From: Siderastrea siderea
Lineage: Eukaryota; Cnidaria; Anthozoa; Scleractinia; Rhizangiidae
Direction of reading: 5' to 3'
Length of the DNA: 64,000 bases
Assembly (NCBI GenBank): GCA_964030785.1
Contig: OZ034975.1
Coordinates: 40,423,569-40,487,568, forward strand
The notes beneath the pieces are model-generated. The model saw only the letters and a list, made by a program, of their open reading frames with translations. It searched no databases and was not told the origin of the DNA. Positions within the stretch are counted from its first letter, which is position 1, and every line of letters starts with the position of its first letter. Position numbers and translations under genes: made by a program. Below, piece by piece: positions 1 through 10,358 of the stretch.

Positions 1-2040
1 AAACTGGCTTTGGTGACTTACGCTATAATCTTGAACCAGTGTTGTCTATTTTATTTCTTTGCAACCCCCCTCATTCTGGAAATGCAGAAATAGGCTGAGA
101 TTTGAGTAGCGTAAACTTGTGTCGTGTTTTAAAATGGCTTGCTTGAGTGTCTTGTTGAAATTAAGGGTTAAGATTTATGCTGTTAACTACATGCATTTCA
201 TGATGCTCCAGTTAACATGATTAGTACCTCTTACTCGCAGTGTTAGAGGATCAATATACATATGTGGTTAAAGCCAATGCATGTTTCAGATTTTATTCCT
301 CAATTTTGAAAAAAATGTGCTTTGGATTACACGAACAGCTACGTTTGTCTGGTTGATGTTATTAATTGGTGTAGACACATGCAATAAGAATAACCACCAC
401 TGCTATTTTAAAAATAAAATGGTTAATCAAAATGCAAGTGTGCTGTGATAGCATCAATTTATTGGGACACAAAATTGTCTCCTTAAAAAGCCTGTAACTT
501 GCAAGCATACAGTTGTGGTGTGGTTTAAGAACTTTTAGCTTTGCACAAAGCAAGTGAAAATGACTCTCTAATAAGTGCATCAAACACTTTTGAATGAGTG
601 ATTTTGACTTGCTCCAAGTGCAGTATCACCCTTACTTTAAGAGTCAACAACCTTTCAAGAAGGTTTGCGCGTCCTTCAGTAAGAGGGTACTTCACTCAAT
701 TCAGTGTTGTGAAATCCCTACTTTTAGGTCTGTAACCCTCTTTGAAGAGATTTCTTCTCCCTTGAAATTGAGTGTAAACACTTAAATAAGTGCATGTTAA
801 TTATTTCTCAAGTGCAAATTTATCCCTATTTCAAGGTTGAAAACTCTTAATGTAAGAGGTTTGACCCTTCAATTAAGTGAAAATGGCTCTTACCCCACGG
901 ACAGCCATTTAAGAGTTTTTCTCTTAAAAATTAAGAGTTTTGCACTTAATATAAGAAATCACTTTTTGCAGTGAAATGATCGATCGGTAAAGCCCTGCTA
1001 ATATATTAAGCTGTTTACCGAAGACAATAAAAAGCTATAATTACACGTACCTGACATGAGCAATGCAGCGAGAAATGAAGTGCTGTCCTCTTTCGGAGAA
1101 ACCATTAACAATTCTTTAGCAGAAATGGACCGACAGAAAGCTAGCAAAACACCTTTTCACCCCATTTTTCAGCTTTTGTCGCTAGCTATGCCGCCGCGCC
1201 TAAAAAGTGCACCAGTCTTCCTGAGCAATCCGTGACATTGGTGCCCAGTACTCCGCGTGCCTGCAAATTCACATCCCTGAGCTCTATGAAAACGAATTTT
1301 TTTAAAAAAACTGTTAACATAGTTAGAAAGAGCATAGTTTGAAACCAAATATGCTGATTCGTTTTTACATTTATATTAAAACCTCACAAAACAGGGGATT
1401 ATCAAAAGTTTAAGGTTCATTTTTCATTGTGCTTTTTTCAAAAGGAAAAATAATAATGGACGTTTTTGAATAACTTGCAATTTTTTCTGCGATATTACTG
1501 TGAGAAATTACGAATTTATTGAGCTTAAAGCAGTTTTAAAGTGATTTGAATTTTCTGTGCGCTCTGGTCACGTGACCAATGACGTCACAACAGTGAGCAT
1601 ATCATGGTCGTTACTTTCATGCGAAGTACTATTAACCAGCCAAGCTTTGTTTCTCTCCGCCTTAAACTACCATAGTTACTGACTCCTTACCAGTCCCCTG
1701 GGAAATGCTCCTGTACAGAGCCACCTTAACTTTCAAATGCCAGATGTCAAGTGGCAATTTCCATATTGCCCATTCCAATGTCTATCAGGGCACGTTATCT
1801 GCTTTTGAATTGATGGAGGCCTGTTCTTGCAGTGAGCTAAAACATATTTTTGCCATAGTCACGTGAATAATGACGTCATCACCCTAACGTTAATATGAGG
1901 GATAACTTTCACGAAGTTGTAAATAACCCATGGTACAGCATTCTCTTCGACCCCAAATTAACTAAGTTATTTTGCATTGAAATTTTTCTGGTGCAAAGCA
2001 TTCTGGGAAGGTTCTTATTATAATTATAATATTGTTTTTA
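1..2040. other. AT-rich non-coding DNA, no gene recognised
   Basis: No exon with convincing splice sites and domain content was seen on either strand. Between about 555 and 965 there is a loose family of short motifs around CTTAAGAGT and AAGTGCA that looks like an old repeat, but no clear ends. Two CACGTGA/TGACGTCA-rich patches occur near 1568-1588 and 1860-1878. The signal-peptide exon expected for the Ig/SEA gene downstream was searched for here and not found. Confidence 0.5.
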
Positions 2041-2044
2041 ATTA

Positions 2045-2275
2045 TTATGCCTAAAGACGTGAATAGATCTGTCCGAAAATAAGTGCTCGCGCACACGTAT
2101 AGAGAAATGTCGGCTGGTTCCACCAACATAACGAGCATTACAACTTACACAAGAAAATTTATATACTACGCTCGTGCGAAGCCCTTTGGGGAAAGCATCT
2201 TTCACGTTGAATAAATTCTTGATTTTGAAAGTAGTTAAAACCAGTTTGATAGTAGTGGTTTACAAAACCGATGTG
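2045..2275 (-). pseudogene. Penelope-like element, GIY-YIG endonuclease fragment
   Basis: Read on the minus strand, this stretch gives a peptide containing KGLRTSVVYKFSC, then CNARYVGGTSRH, then FSIRVREHL. This is the pattern of the GIY-YIG-type endonuclease at the C-terminus of Penelope-like elements (paired Cys, YVG, R and H residues). A run of linker residues (FKIKNLFNVKDAF) precedes it. It belongs with the minus-strand RT fragment at 3600-4040, which is the upstream part of the same polyprotein; the piggyBac-like insertion at 2291-3543 separates them. No complete ORF remains, so it is a relic. The family call rests on motif recognition only. Confidence 0.72.
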
Positions 2276-2290
2276 TTTTACTGCCCTTAA

Positions 2291-3543
2291 CCCTATTTAG
2301 CCTGGGAGGGGGGGGGCACATTGTGCCCGCGCTGACTTTACTTATTATAACTTTTAAACTGCTTGACGAATAATCACCAATCACCAAATCTTGTGACTTT
2401 TCCTGAAATTTTTCAGAGAAAATTTTCCTGTATCAATGACGTGTCTAAGATGATTGACGTTTCTATTGCAACCGTCTACTCAGGAGGTGTTTTGACTTTT
2501 TCTGTCTTTTTTCAGTCTTCTTTTCAGTTTTTTCCCCTTCATTTGTAAGAAGAAGATAAACTTTGACTTTTTGGGTGCTTGTTTTGATTAAGCATGTTTC
2601 TTATGACAAATTCATATGTTTTGCGATATCGTCATTGTCAACTGTATGACTGCATTCTCGGGTTTCAAGACAGCGGCTCAAAATTCAAAATAGCTGCTTT
2701 GTGACGTCATTGTGACGTCATGAAACGTCATAATCGACAGGTCATCAATCCAATCTGTTAAGGTTGCTCCGGACCTTCGCGGGTGTCCTCCCATATCCTC
2801 CGGGAAAATATTCGTATGTGCGCCATTTTAAAGGAAAGCACGGCAAACCATATATCGTTGGAAAGCTTAATAAATGTAGATTTCCCAATAAAGAAAATTG
2901 CAAAAATTACCGCAAAAATGGCCATGCGTCATTCAATCAAACAAATCTACCAAAATTCGGCAGATTTCTGTGACATTTTGCCTGAACATTCCTTAGATGT
3001 TGTGAAACAAAAGTGTGTCGGGGATTTTTGATATTTATACTATTTCACCCGTGGCGATCTTCAATGCAAAGCCCATCGCGCATTCTTTGCTGCTCGAACT
3101 TAACAGATTAACTAAGAAATAACCAGTCAGAATATCGAAAAATGTTGACACGCTTTTCTTTGTGATTAACACTGTGCAGTTATTTTTCCAGTGCGCTTGG
3201 ATTTGATACCCTATTAATTCAATATGACACATGGTCATTTTCGTGGTTGTTTGAGATTTTCTTTTGCGGAATTGAAGAAACCGGCAATTTACATTTCTTT
3301 TCCGAAACCCACATTTATTAATAAGCTTTCCAACGATATATAATTTGCCGTGTTTTCCTTTAAAATGGCGCGCATACAATTTTTTTTCCCCAAGGAAACC
3401 CGCAAAGGTCCGGAGTAACCTCACACCAATGACGTGCTATAAAAGTGCCAAGTTTCATCGCAAGAGCGTGAATACTTTTTGAGATCTATAGGCTCAGAAA
3501 CTCAGAAGCTCAGAAACTCAAAAAAAGTCCGGGAGAAATAGGA
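2291..3543. mobile_element. piggyBac-like non-autonomous element, copy A
   Basis: The element starts CCCTATTTAGCCTGGG and ends with an imperfect inverted copy. It is flanked on both sides by TTAA (2287-2290 and 3544-3547), the target site of the piggyBac superfamily. Two relatives occur at 27893-28501 and 60464-61060, sharing ends and internal sequence, including a G-run and C-run pair. No transposase is present. This copy is longer because another element (2761-3421) has inserted into it. It splits the Penelope-like relic. Confidence 0.8.
2761..3421. mobile_element. Nested MITE inside piggyBac-like copy A
   Basis: The stretch begins AGGTTGCTCCGGACC and ends with its inverse (GGTCCGGAGTAACCT). 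The inverted similarity continues inward for more than 100 bp, including an ATTTTAAAGGAAA block and an AACGATATA block. The two sister copies of the surrounding element lack it and serve as empty sites. No target duplication could be assigned with certainty. Short reading frames on both strands are by-products of the inverted repeat. Confidence 0.75.
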
Positions 3544-3599
3544 TTAACTGACTTTAAAATAAATTGAGAAATGCCTTTGTTGATAAAGTTCTTAGGGAA

Positions 3600-4040
3600 T
3601 AGGTTCTTCCGTAAAATGGCAGATAATTTTGTAGGTCATTATGGAAACCCATCCAAGAGTTGTTTTTCTTAGACGTCCTGTTTGTCGGGGTTTGAGTAAT
3701 CCCATTTTGTAGATAAAGGGGGAGAAACTAAGATCTTTGGTGAACAGACATGTGAATGTTTTTTCCGGTAAATGGTGGTGACAGTGAGGCGTGCGTCAGT
3801 GATGTTCATTAGAACATCTGTTCTCCCTTTCCATCGTGAAGTGTATGTTGGGGTGTTGGTCGTTGACGAAATTAAAGAAAATGGCAGCATCGTGTTCAGA
3901 GCAGTGAAAAAGGCAAAATGTGTCGTCAACGTAGCGACGATAAACTAATACCTCAGAATCCCTGTATTGTTCCAATCATATCTTTTCATGGTGCCCCGTG
4001 AAGAGACTGGCGAGAACGGGAGCGATATGCCCCTCTCAAA
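3600..4040 (-). pseudogene. Penelope-like element, reverse transcriptase fragment
   Basis: Minus-strand translation shows LVYRRYVDDTFCLF, the RT active-site region of Penelope-like elements (the YxDD box with the typical CLF that follows). After it come FFNFVNDQHPNIHFTMERE and, in another frame, TIYRKK and SPFIYKMGLLK, all typical downstream RT blocks. Upstream, a degraded stretch resembles the usual GSPL..MGHHEK segment. At least two frame changes separate the blocks, so the gene is dead. It continues beyond the inserted element as the GIY-YIG fragment at lower coordinates. Confidence 0.78.
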
Positions 4041-4660
4041 AATATTCTAAGAACACCTCGCTGTTCGCTGTGATCTCACACTATTTCTCTTAAATCTTAA
4101 CTGCAACATATTGAAAACTACTCAGTGCGAAATCATTAATAAACGACACGAGTTATCACTCTAATCATCGGGAATCCGATTACCCTAGTTACATGATACA
4201 TAAGCGCCTAAAGCAACGAAACATCTCCGCCAACAAGGTTAGAAAATACAGAGAAGTTACTACCTTAGGAATACCAAAATTCACACGAGCAACCCGAATG
4301 CACCCGACTGAGCCACGGAAATAACGACAGAAATGTGCCTATGTCTTCCCATTATCGCTTAGGTTGCTATCGCAACCACGAGATAAAAACAAAGTTCTTG
4401 TTTTTATTTTCCAGATTGTAAACTGCGTATCATAGTAAATCTTCCACTCTACTTTTCAAAATTAACTTTTGATTTATCGGGCATGGAAAAACCACAATGC
4501 TGCAGCAGGCACGTCTTGAGTGATGTCATGCTCGACGAAGTGTCAAACGCGTCCTCGCAAATATTGCCCTTAGCGAATCCCTACGTCATGGTCAATGCTT
4601 GCATCAGTGATAACAAATTGGTTTTAACAGCATGGACAGCTATCCTAGTTTTATATAGGT

Positions 4661-4853
4661 GATTATTTTAAGAAACAACACAACACTTTTAATTTTGAAA
4701 CAAGACAATTATACTGTTACTTATATAAGGAATGTTTCAGACTTTCCATTCAACTGAGGATGGCATCAGGGATGCCGAAACATGTCTTATTTCAAATTTA
4801 AAAGTGTTGGATTTTTTATTAAAATAATCACTTGTTTCTTGCTACGAAGACCT
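4661..4853 (+). repeat. Imperfect hairpin repeat enclosing a hammerhead-like core
   Basis: The arms GTGATTATTTTAA...AACACTTTTAA (from 4661) and TTAAAAGTGTT...TTAAAATAATCAC (to about 4853) are inverted copies of about 50 bp. Between them lies the CTGAGGA...GAAAC motif listed separately. Such terminal structures occur at the ends of Penelope-like elements. The orientation is opposite to that of the relic at 2045-4040, so it need not belong to that copy. Confidence 0.5.
4752..4786 (+). ncRNA. Hammerhead-ribozyme-like motif 1
   Basis: CTGAGGA is followed by a perfect 6-bp hairpin (GGCATC / GATGCC), then GAAAC and ATGTC. This matches the hammerhead core order CUGANGA, stem II, GAAA, a very short stem III and NUH. 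Hammerheads with short stem III are known in the terminal repeats of Penelope-like elements. Stem I pairing was not verified by folding. Confidence 0.45.
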
Positions 4854-4980
4854 TTTATATAGGTGCTACTCAATATTGCATTTTATTAGACTAGGAACCA
4901 TTGGCTAGGTGCAGTTCATGTATACCATGCAGGAATTTAATTGTGATTCTATTAAATTACGTGTATTGCATCTCTTTCAG

Positions 4981-5235
4981 TTAAACCTAGGGCTACAATT
5001 CAACAGTGTCCTACCCCTATTATTGAAGGAGACAATGCAACACTGTTCTGCAATGTCACTGGTAACCCTGCACCTAACATAACATGGATCAGAAAAAGTA
5101 CAAGGGAAGTTGTAGCGTACACTGAGATATTATCTCTTGAAGCCATTACACGGAATGAAATTGACAGCTATGAGTGCCTGACTTGGAATGGCATCGGGGA
5201 CGACAGTGCCAAGTCCTGTACAATTGATGTACACT
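4981..5235 (+). CDS. Ig/SEA receptor, Ig exon 1
   Basis: This is a 255-nt exon with acceptor TCTTTCAG and donor T|GTAAGTT, phase 1 at both ends, the usual setting for a shuffled Ig domain. It encodes one I-set-like domain: LFCNVTG (first Cys), NITWIR (Trp) and YECLTWN (second Cys). An additional Cys near the start (IQQC) and another near the end (KSCTIDV) suggest a second disulfide. Several N-glycosylation sequons are present. It is most similar to the third Ig exon at 6570. The signal peptide and any earlier exons were not found; they may lie outside the window. Predicted to be extracellular. Confidence 0.85.
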
Positions 5236-5256
5236 GTAAGTTAAATTCTTTTGCGT

Positions 5257-5924
5257 AAGGACGTTCGCACGAATTGATTCTGCGCATCCTCACTGCGCAC
5301 GCAATTCACATTGCGATGCCGTACCACGTCATGCATAGAGCGCGCGCACTTTTGAAAATATATAGCGCTAGTGGGCATTTTAATATCTATGCACGGGTTT
5401 AACTCTCTTAAATATCCGATGACCCCAGGTTTTCTTTCGATAGTTCAACTTCTTTATCGATTATCTACGTTATATGGAAAATTGAAGAAAATCTGTCTTG
5501 TGGAAGTTGGATTTTTTTTCACCTTTTCTGCCCTCGCATCATTAAACTCCGCTATTATATTTTAGCTGCACGGTGTTCCCAATTCAAAAGCCTATCTTAA
5601 AGGTTGAATTTAACTGAAATGATGACACCGGTTCAAATTATTTACTTGACAGACCTACTTAACCAAAATTTGACTAAGAAAGTGGGTCTACATCGAATCA
5701 CTTCTTAAAAATATTTTCAACTAGCAACCACTGACTGGAGGCCATGTCGAGTTGCAAGGACCAATTTGTCGTATTGGGGTAGATTTCCACGCGCTTTATT
5801 TCAAAAACGAAGTCAGTGACCCCCCAATTTTTCGCGTTTCTGACAAAGTTAACTCATTATCAGACTGTCAGAAAAGTATGAAAAAAATCTGTGCTGTAGA
5901 ACTTTTTCGTGCGAACGTCCTTTA
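5257..5924. mobile_element. MITE in intron between Ig exons 1 and 2
   Basis: The left end AAGGACGTTCGCACGAA is matched by the inverse TTCGTGCGAACGTCCTT at the right end, about 670 bp apart. Neither strand codes for a transposase. The flanks suggest a TA-type target but this is not certain. It fills nearly the whole intron. Confidence 0.75.
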
Positions 5925-6016
5925 CGAAATATTTTTTAGTCATTTAGGTGAAATGAATATCATTGTTTTTAACCACAAAATATGCTTGTGTTAATCAGTT
6001 TTTTTACTTCTTACAG

Positions 6017-6271
6017 ATCCTCCAGAGATTTTTCTTACCCCACCAGCTCAACAAGTTGTGGAGGGCAGTGGAGCCACCCTGTTCTGTAATGCAACTGGTA
6101 ATCCACCACCCAGCATTGCTTGGACCAAACAAGGAAGTGACACTGTACTTTCTTCATCTGAGACTCTTCCTCTGACAAACCTGACGAGGAGAGATAATGG
6201 GGCAGTGTACAAATGTAAAGTTAAAAATAATATTGGCTCAGCAGAATCTAATGCCACGGTAACTGTGTTGT
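6017..6271 (+). CDS. Ig/SEA receptor, Ig exon 2
   Basis: This exon is 255 nt with phase 1 at both ends (acceptor CTTCTTACAG, donor T|GTGAGTA). It encodes an I-set-like Ig domain with TLFCNATGNPPP, SIAWTK and YKCKVKNNIGSAE, holding the two canonical Cys and the Trp. Unlike exons 1 and 3 it lacks the extra Cys pair, so it is a different Ig subtype. The ending SNATVTVL is a typical G strand. Predicted extracellular, adhesion or recognition type; no ligand can be inferred. Confidence 0.87.
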
Positions 6272-6569
6272 GTGAGTATTGATTCAATTAAGTCGCCTTT
6301 TCATGATCAATAACTGTCAAATTTCTCGGGCATTCACTGGTCGAGACCACTCTCCATAAGCGTTCATCTGATAATTTGTCATGGTCCACTCTACCCACCG
6401 CTTATTATATTTTAGGGCAAAATGTTGAATTAGTTAGTCTTATAAAACGTGCCAGGTACTTTTGGTAGGTGTATTTATACATTGGAGGTTTTTAGATTTG
6501 TAGCGTCGTGAGCGGATGCATTATAAGATGACTGTGGTATTACTCCAAACTTAATTTCATTTGTTTCAG

Positions 6570-6818
6570 CTCCACCTAGTGTGTCAATCCAACAATGTTC
6601 AACTCCAGTTATTGAGAGTAAAAATGCAAGACTTTATTGCAATGCCACTGGTAACCCTGTACCCAATATTACTTGGATCAAAGGAGGTGAAGTTCTGTCA
6701 CACACCAAGATGCTTGCCATTACAAATATTTCACGGAGTGAATCTGGCAGTTATGAGTGCCTGGCTTGGAATGGCATTGGGAAAAACGGCAGCAAGTCCT
6801 GTACAATTGATGTAAACT
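6570..6818 (+). CDS. Ig/SEA receptor, Ig exon 3
   Basis: This 249-nt exon has phase 1 at both ends (acceptor TTTGTTTCAG, donor T|GTAAGTC). It encodes an Ig domain nearly matching exon 1 in order and wording: QQCSTP, YCNATGNPVPNITWI, GSYECLAWNGIG and KSCTIDV, including the extra Cys pair. The likeness indicates tandem exon duplication of an Ig1/Ig2 pair or of Ig1 alone. Sequons NAT and NIT/NIS are present. Confidence 0.87.
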
Positions 6819-6942
6819 GTAAGTCATCGTTCATAATTTTTTATGGTTTGCAAGTATCTAAAAACAAATATGAGTCAAACCTTTTTACTTTACTATGTCA
6901 ACTCCTGAGTACAACTACTCAATGTTTTGTTTGTCTTCTCAG

Positions 6943-7194
6943 TTCGTCCAGAAATTACCAAACCTCACAGTGACAGATGGAACGTAATGTTTGGGGATAG
7001 TGTCATTGCTGAATGCTTAGCAGATGCCAGCCCAACTGCACAGTATGTTTGGAAGAACGAAACCGTTGGCGTTGTTTCAAATGACAGATATCTTCGTCTT
7101 AATAACGTTGATGACATTGATGGTGGAAACTATACTTGTACTGCAGCCAATATCCTGGGATCAGACAACTTTACTATTTTGGTTAAAGTTACAA
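6943..7194 (+). CDS. Ig/SEA receptor, Ig exon 4
   Basis: This 252-nt exon, phase 1 at both ends (acceptor TGTCTTCTCAG, donor A|GTGAGTT), encodes the membrane-proximal Ig domain: VIAECLADASPTAQYVWKNE, then DGGNYTCTAANILG, which hold the two Cys and Trp. It is the most divergent of the four. It is followed by the SEA exons after a 450-bp intron. Confidence 0.86.
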
Positions 7195-7646
7195 GTGAGT
7201 TTCACTAACATGCTTTACAATCACAACTTAGAAACATCCACACACACGTTGTTACTAACCAAAAAACGCTTTTTTTTCCACTTACTAATTCCCCAACGAC
7301 GCGGCACCACAGTTTCTTTGGAAACTAGCCCCGTTACAACTAACCTTTCTTTGTCATTAATTTAGGTATATGAAAAGTATAGAGGCCACTAGAAAATTCG
7401 TTCACACTGATTGTCTTTACAAGTAATCCCCATAAAATACAAGTAATAAAATTTATTTCCCTTGGTTTTTACTTCAATCCACAGGCAATTAGTTATTGGT
7501 TTTTTCTTCCCTTTAGATAAACTAGTCTAGCTCCCCGTCCTGGGAAAAGAGGTTACTTTGTTACAGGGCTAAAATAAACGATGTCAATATTTAGACTCTA
7601 AAGTCCTTGGATGGCCAGATGTAACTTAAGCTGTCCTTATTTTTAG

Positions 7647-7771
7647 GAACTAGAATAACATGCGAAATTTCAGTAGAGAAGCTGAATGGATCAGAGGTTG
7701 AATATCAGGCAGAGTACAACAATCTGAATAGTGAATCTGCAAGAACATTTGTGGCTGCATCTGAGAAAGGG
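7647..7771 (+). CDS. Ig/SEA receptor, SEA domain exon a
   Basis: This 125-nt exon runs from phase 1 to phase 0 (acceptor TTATTTTTAG, donor GGG|GTAGGT). The peptide ITCEISVEKLNGSEVEYQAE followed by YNNLNSESARTFVAAS has the pattern of the first third of a SEA domain, where a beta strand leads into a helix carrying L..S..F. It joins in frame to the 59-nt exon at 9051. A diverged counterpart with the same phases is at 48881-48960 on the other strand. Confidence 0.75.
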
Positions 7772-7853
7772 GTAGGTTATTTTACTTATTTGTTTATGCT
7801 GTAAATGGTTTGAACCTAAGAGTCATATCATAAGTCGGGCAAGTATAATCGGC

Positions 7854-8354
7854 CGGGTGAGTGTAGTCCTGAGAGAGACTGTTTGTTTGGACTGTTTGTT
7901 TAATTCGTTACCTGCAGTACGGACTACTATCAACGAACCACCTTGCCCCAAAAAACTGGTTTACTAACTCAGAACAAACACCACTGAACCGTTCCCAACA
8001 CCTACTTCCACCTTACTAACGACGTATTGCCAACAAAACAACAAGACAGACAAGCAATAATCAATTCGACTAATTTTACTGAGAACAGTTCAACGGATAT
8101 TTGACTAACTTAAGACAGATTAAAACGCACCAATAACGTTTTACAGTCCTCGCAGCCAATAACATTACGGCTTAACTGACGGCCTTCAGTAACATCGCAC
8201 TGGTTCGTCGACTTATCAGAACAACAACCAGAGACTTATGACATCTACTGACGATTCACATTTCACTTAACCATGATGATGACTTCCGCTCAGGTTGTCG
8301 AAACGTCGCAGACGTTGTCACCACAAACGGTCCCTCTCAGGACTTCATTCACCG
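7854..8354. mobile_element. Short element with inverted ends and a hammerhead-like motif
   Basis: The left end GGGTGAGTGTAGTCCTGAGA and right end TCTCAGGACTTCATTCACC are imperfect inverted copies enclosing about 500 bp in the intron between SEA exons a and b. No ORF was recognised inside. A hammerhead-like core lies near the right end. It is probably a non-autonomous retroelement related to Penelope-like elements, but the class is not proven. Confidence 0.5.
8272..8307 (+). ncRNA. Hammerhead-ribozyme-like motif 2
   Basis: ATGATGATGACTTCC is followed by GGTTGTCGAAACGTC, the order of the CUGAUGA...GUCGAAAC core seen in Penelope-associated hammerheads. The first box reads CATGATGA instead of CTGATGA, so this copy may be inactive. 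The same motif recurs at 10323 with an intact CTGATGA. Confidence 0.4.
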
Positions 8355-8517
8355 ACTTAGGGTATTTGTTCACTCATCTCATTCGTATTCTGCCGTTACA
8401 GTGTATCGCCATTTCCATCTCCTCCAAGGAACTTTGAAAGTCTGTTTTGATTGAGGAACGAACCAACCTCAGTCAAAGAGACATATAATGCTTGGGGTAA
8501 GGAAAAAAATGTAAGTT

Positions 8518-8592
8518 CTTGAAGGAAATCGAACCCACGATCCGCTGTTGTACTGTTTAGATGCTCTAACTATTAAGCTACTGGAAGACTTA
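8518..8592 (-). repeat. tRNA-like sequence (probably a SINE head)
   Basis: Read on the minus strand, TAGCTTAATAGTTAGAGC resembles a tRNA D-arm/A box, and GGGTTCGATTTCC about 40 nt later resembles a T-arm/B box. No complete acceptor stem was recognised, and the anticodon arm is irregular. It is more likely a tRNA-derived repeat than a functional tRNA gene. It lies in a receptor intron. Confidence 0.4.
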
Positions 8593-9050
8593 TGACGAAC
8601 GAGGGTATAGTTACTAGGTTCATTGTGGATCGCGTCCTGTCTACTGCTAGTATCCGCAATGTTGAAAGCGTCCATTTTAAAAACAAACAAAGGAATTTTT
8701 TTTTAAAGAAAATAAGAACGATTCTTCACCTAGCTTAAATTTACAATTGGTCTGTTTCATCAAAACAAGAATTTATGAGCGTCAATTTAACTTAGCCCAG
8801 TGTTTTCATAAACTTTCCATAACGTTTAGAACTTACACACTTGTGTAGTTAGCAAAATCTAAACTCTGCCGCCGGTTCTTTAAAGGAAAGGTTTAAAGCT
8901 TGACTTTAGTCGTGGGGCGTCAATGACAGTTTTGAGCCAATCACAAGCCAGCATTTAAGACAACATTGCTGAATCGTGATACAAGGAGTTACTTTTGTTG
9001 CCGTCTGTTTTTTCAACGACTATAGAAATTAACTGACATATATATTTCAG

Positions 9051-9109
9051 GTGAACACAACGTATGCCAATAAATCCAGCTATAGCAAGGTAGAAGTTAT
9101 TGGATTAAG
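9051..9109 (+). CDS. Ig/SEA receptor, SEA domain exon b (59 nt)
   Basis: A 59-nt micro-exon, phase 0 to phase 2 (acceptor TATATTTCAG, donor AG|GTTGGT), encodes VNTTYANKSSYSKVEVIGL. This is the helix-to-strand segment of the SEA domain that leads to the GSVIV site. The other receptor gene has an exon of exactly the same length and phase at 48467-48525. Confidence 0.78.
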
Positions 9110-9200
9110 GTTGGTAACACGCAAACTTGCTTTTGTTTTTTTAAGTTGCATATAGAAGCTGTAATTTATGTGTATTACCTTTCCTCATCTTTATTGACAG

Positions 9201-9439
9201 GAATGGCAGTGTTATTGTCTCTTTTCGGCTGTTTTTCACAATGCCTGTCTCTACTAATGAAGGAGTTGGTGAACTAAGAAATGCCGTAGGTAGAGGCACC
9301 ATCGGTCCGTACACAGTAAGCAATCTTAAAGTTATAAAGGAAGTGATGTCTACAACCGCACCTTATTCCACATCATCTGAAATTACATCGGCTTCCGAAT
9401 CTGAAGCGTCAAGGGAAAAGAAAACTATTACCTCAACAG
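9201..9439 (+). CDS. Ig/SEA receptor, SEA domain exon c and stalk
   Basis: This exon, phase 2 to 1 (acceptor TTTATTGACAG, donor ACAG|GTGAGG), encodes NGSVIVSFRLFF, then GVGELRNAVGRG and GPYTVSNLKVI, the second half of a SEA domain. NGSVIV matches the G-SVVV autoproteolysis signature of mucin-type SEA domains, so this receptor could be cleaved into two non-covalently held subunits. After the domain a Ser/Thr-rich stalk begins (STTAPYSTSSEITSASES). Confidence 0.82.
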
Positions 9440-9947
9440 GTGAGGTGCACGTTTTACTCAATAGCTAAGTGATACATAAAATCTAGGAAATAAGTAATGT
9501 CAGTTATAGGCCCCCAGCTTGGCAACAAAATGTCAATCCGATATCCGCCCCCCCCCCCCCCCTTCCCCTCCTCCTTATAGGTATGTACCATATCTTCTTA
9601 ATTCCCAAATTTGTAAATAAACTCATGCTAAATTTAACAAAATAACGTCTCGTTGTTCTAATCATTTGTGCTTGCCAACCAGAAAACCCACACCAAGTTG
9701 TAAAAATCGAGGACGTATAACCGGTATTCTTCTAGTTGCCTTAGCAGCCAAGTTGTAGCTTTCTTTATTGTGAAGTAGCGACAAACGAAAATCAGTTATC
9801 ACAGTAGAAGTAGTAGTAAATAGGATTTTTATGGTTCATAAACGAACTCGTCTTTAAGGAAGTTTCTATCACATTCCTTTTCTTGACACTCTAACAAAAA
9901 ATACTCCTAAGAAACACGAAGCCACTGATGATTATTATTTTACGCAG

Positions 9948-10049
9948 ACACAACGAACCCATCTGCAACACCTCCTTCTACATCTAACACTCTCGAGGAA
10001 AAGGCTATGTTTTCTACACCTACTACCTTAAAGGAGAAGTCTTCGTCAG
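9948..10049 (+). CDS. Ig/SEA receptor, stalk exon
   Basis: A 102-nt exon, phase 1 at both ends (acceptor TTTTACGCAG, donor TCAG|GTGACG), encodes a Ser/Thr/Pro-rich, low-complexity segment (TTNPSATPPSTSNT, then FSTPTTLKEKSSS). It is a likely O-glycosylated spacer between the SEA domain and the membrane. It was chosen for its open frame, composition and splice phases that fit both neighbours. Confidence 0.7.
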
Positions 10050-10322
10050 GTGACGATATGTCTGTATATATTTGGATTGCTTTTGTTTATAAACCTATGG
10101 GAGTATCCATTGTTTGTTCTCTAAGCCATGCCTACAGAGAAAGCAAGTGATCTTAGAGAAAGTCGAAAGAGGCATAGCCTATAGAACAAAAAATAATAAT
10201 AATAAAATTAAATTAAAAAGAAACAATGCTATCGCAAAAAGAGGCGGTGTACAAGCCACCGATAGATATTTATTAATTTATTACAGACCCTCCCCACTTC
10301 GTTATAAATAGTTTTATTTGAC

Positions 10323-10358
10323 TCTGATGATGACTTTCGCTCTGGTTGTCGAAACGTC
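10323..10358 (+). ncRNA. Hammerhead-ribozyme-like motif 3
   Basis: CTGATGATGACTTTCGCTC is followed by GGTTGTCGAAACGTC. Both conserved boxes, CTGATGA and GAAAC, are intact, with a weak GAC/GTC-closed stem II between them. It lies in the last receptor intron, on the coding strand. It resembles motif 2, so both probably come from the same repeat family. Confidence 0.42.

Noticed and set aside
3035..3424. 129-residue minus-strand open frame
   Set aside because: It lies across the nested MITE and its mirror arm; similar frames appear on the plus strand of the other arm. By-product of the inverted repeat.
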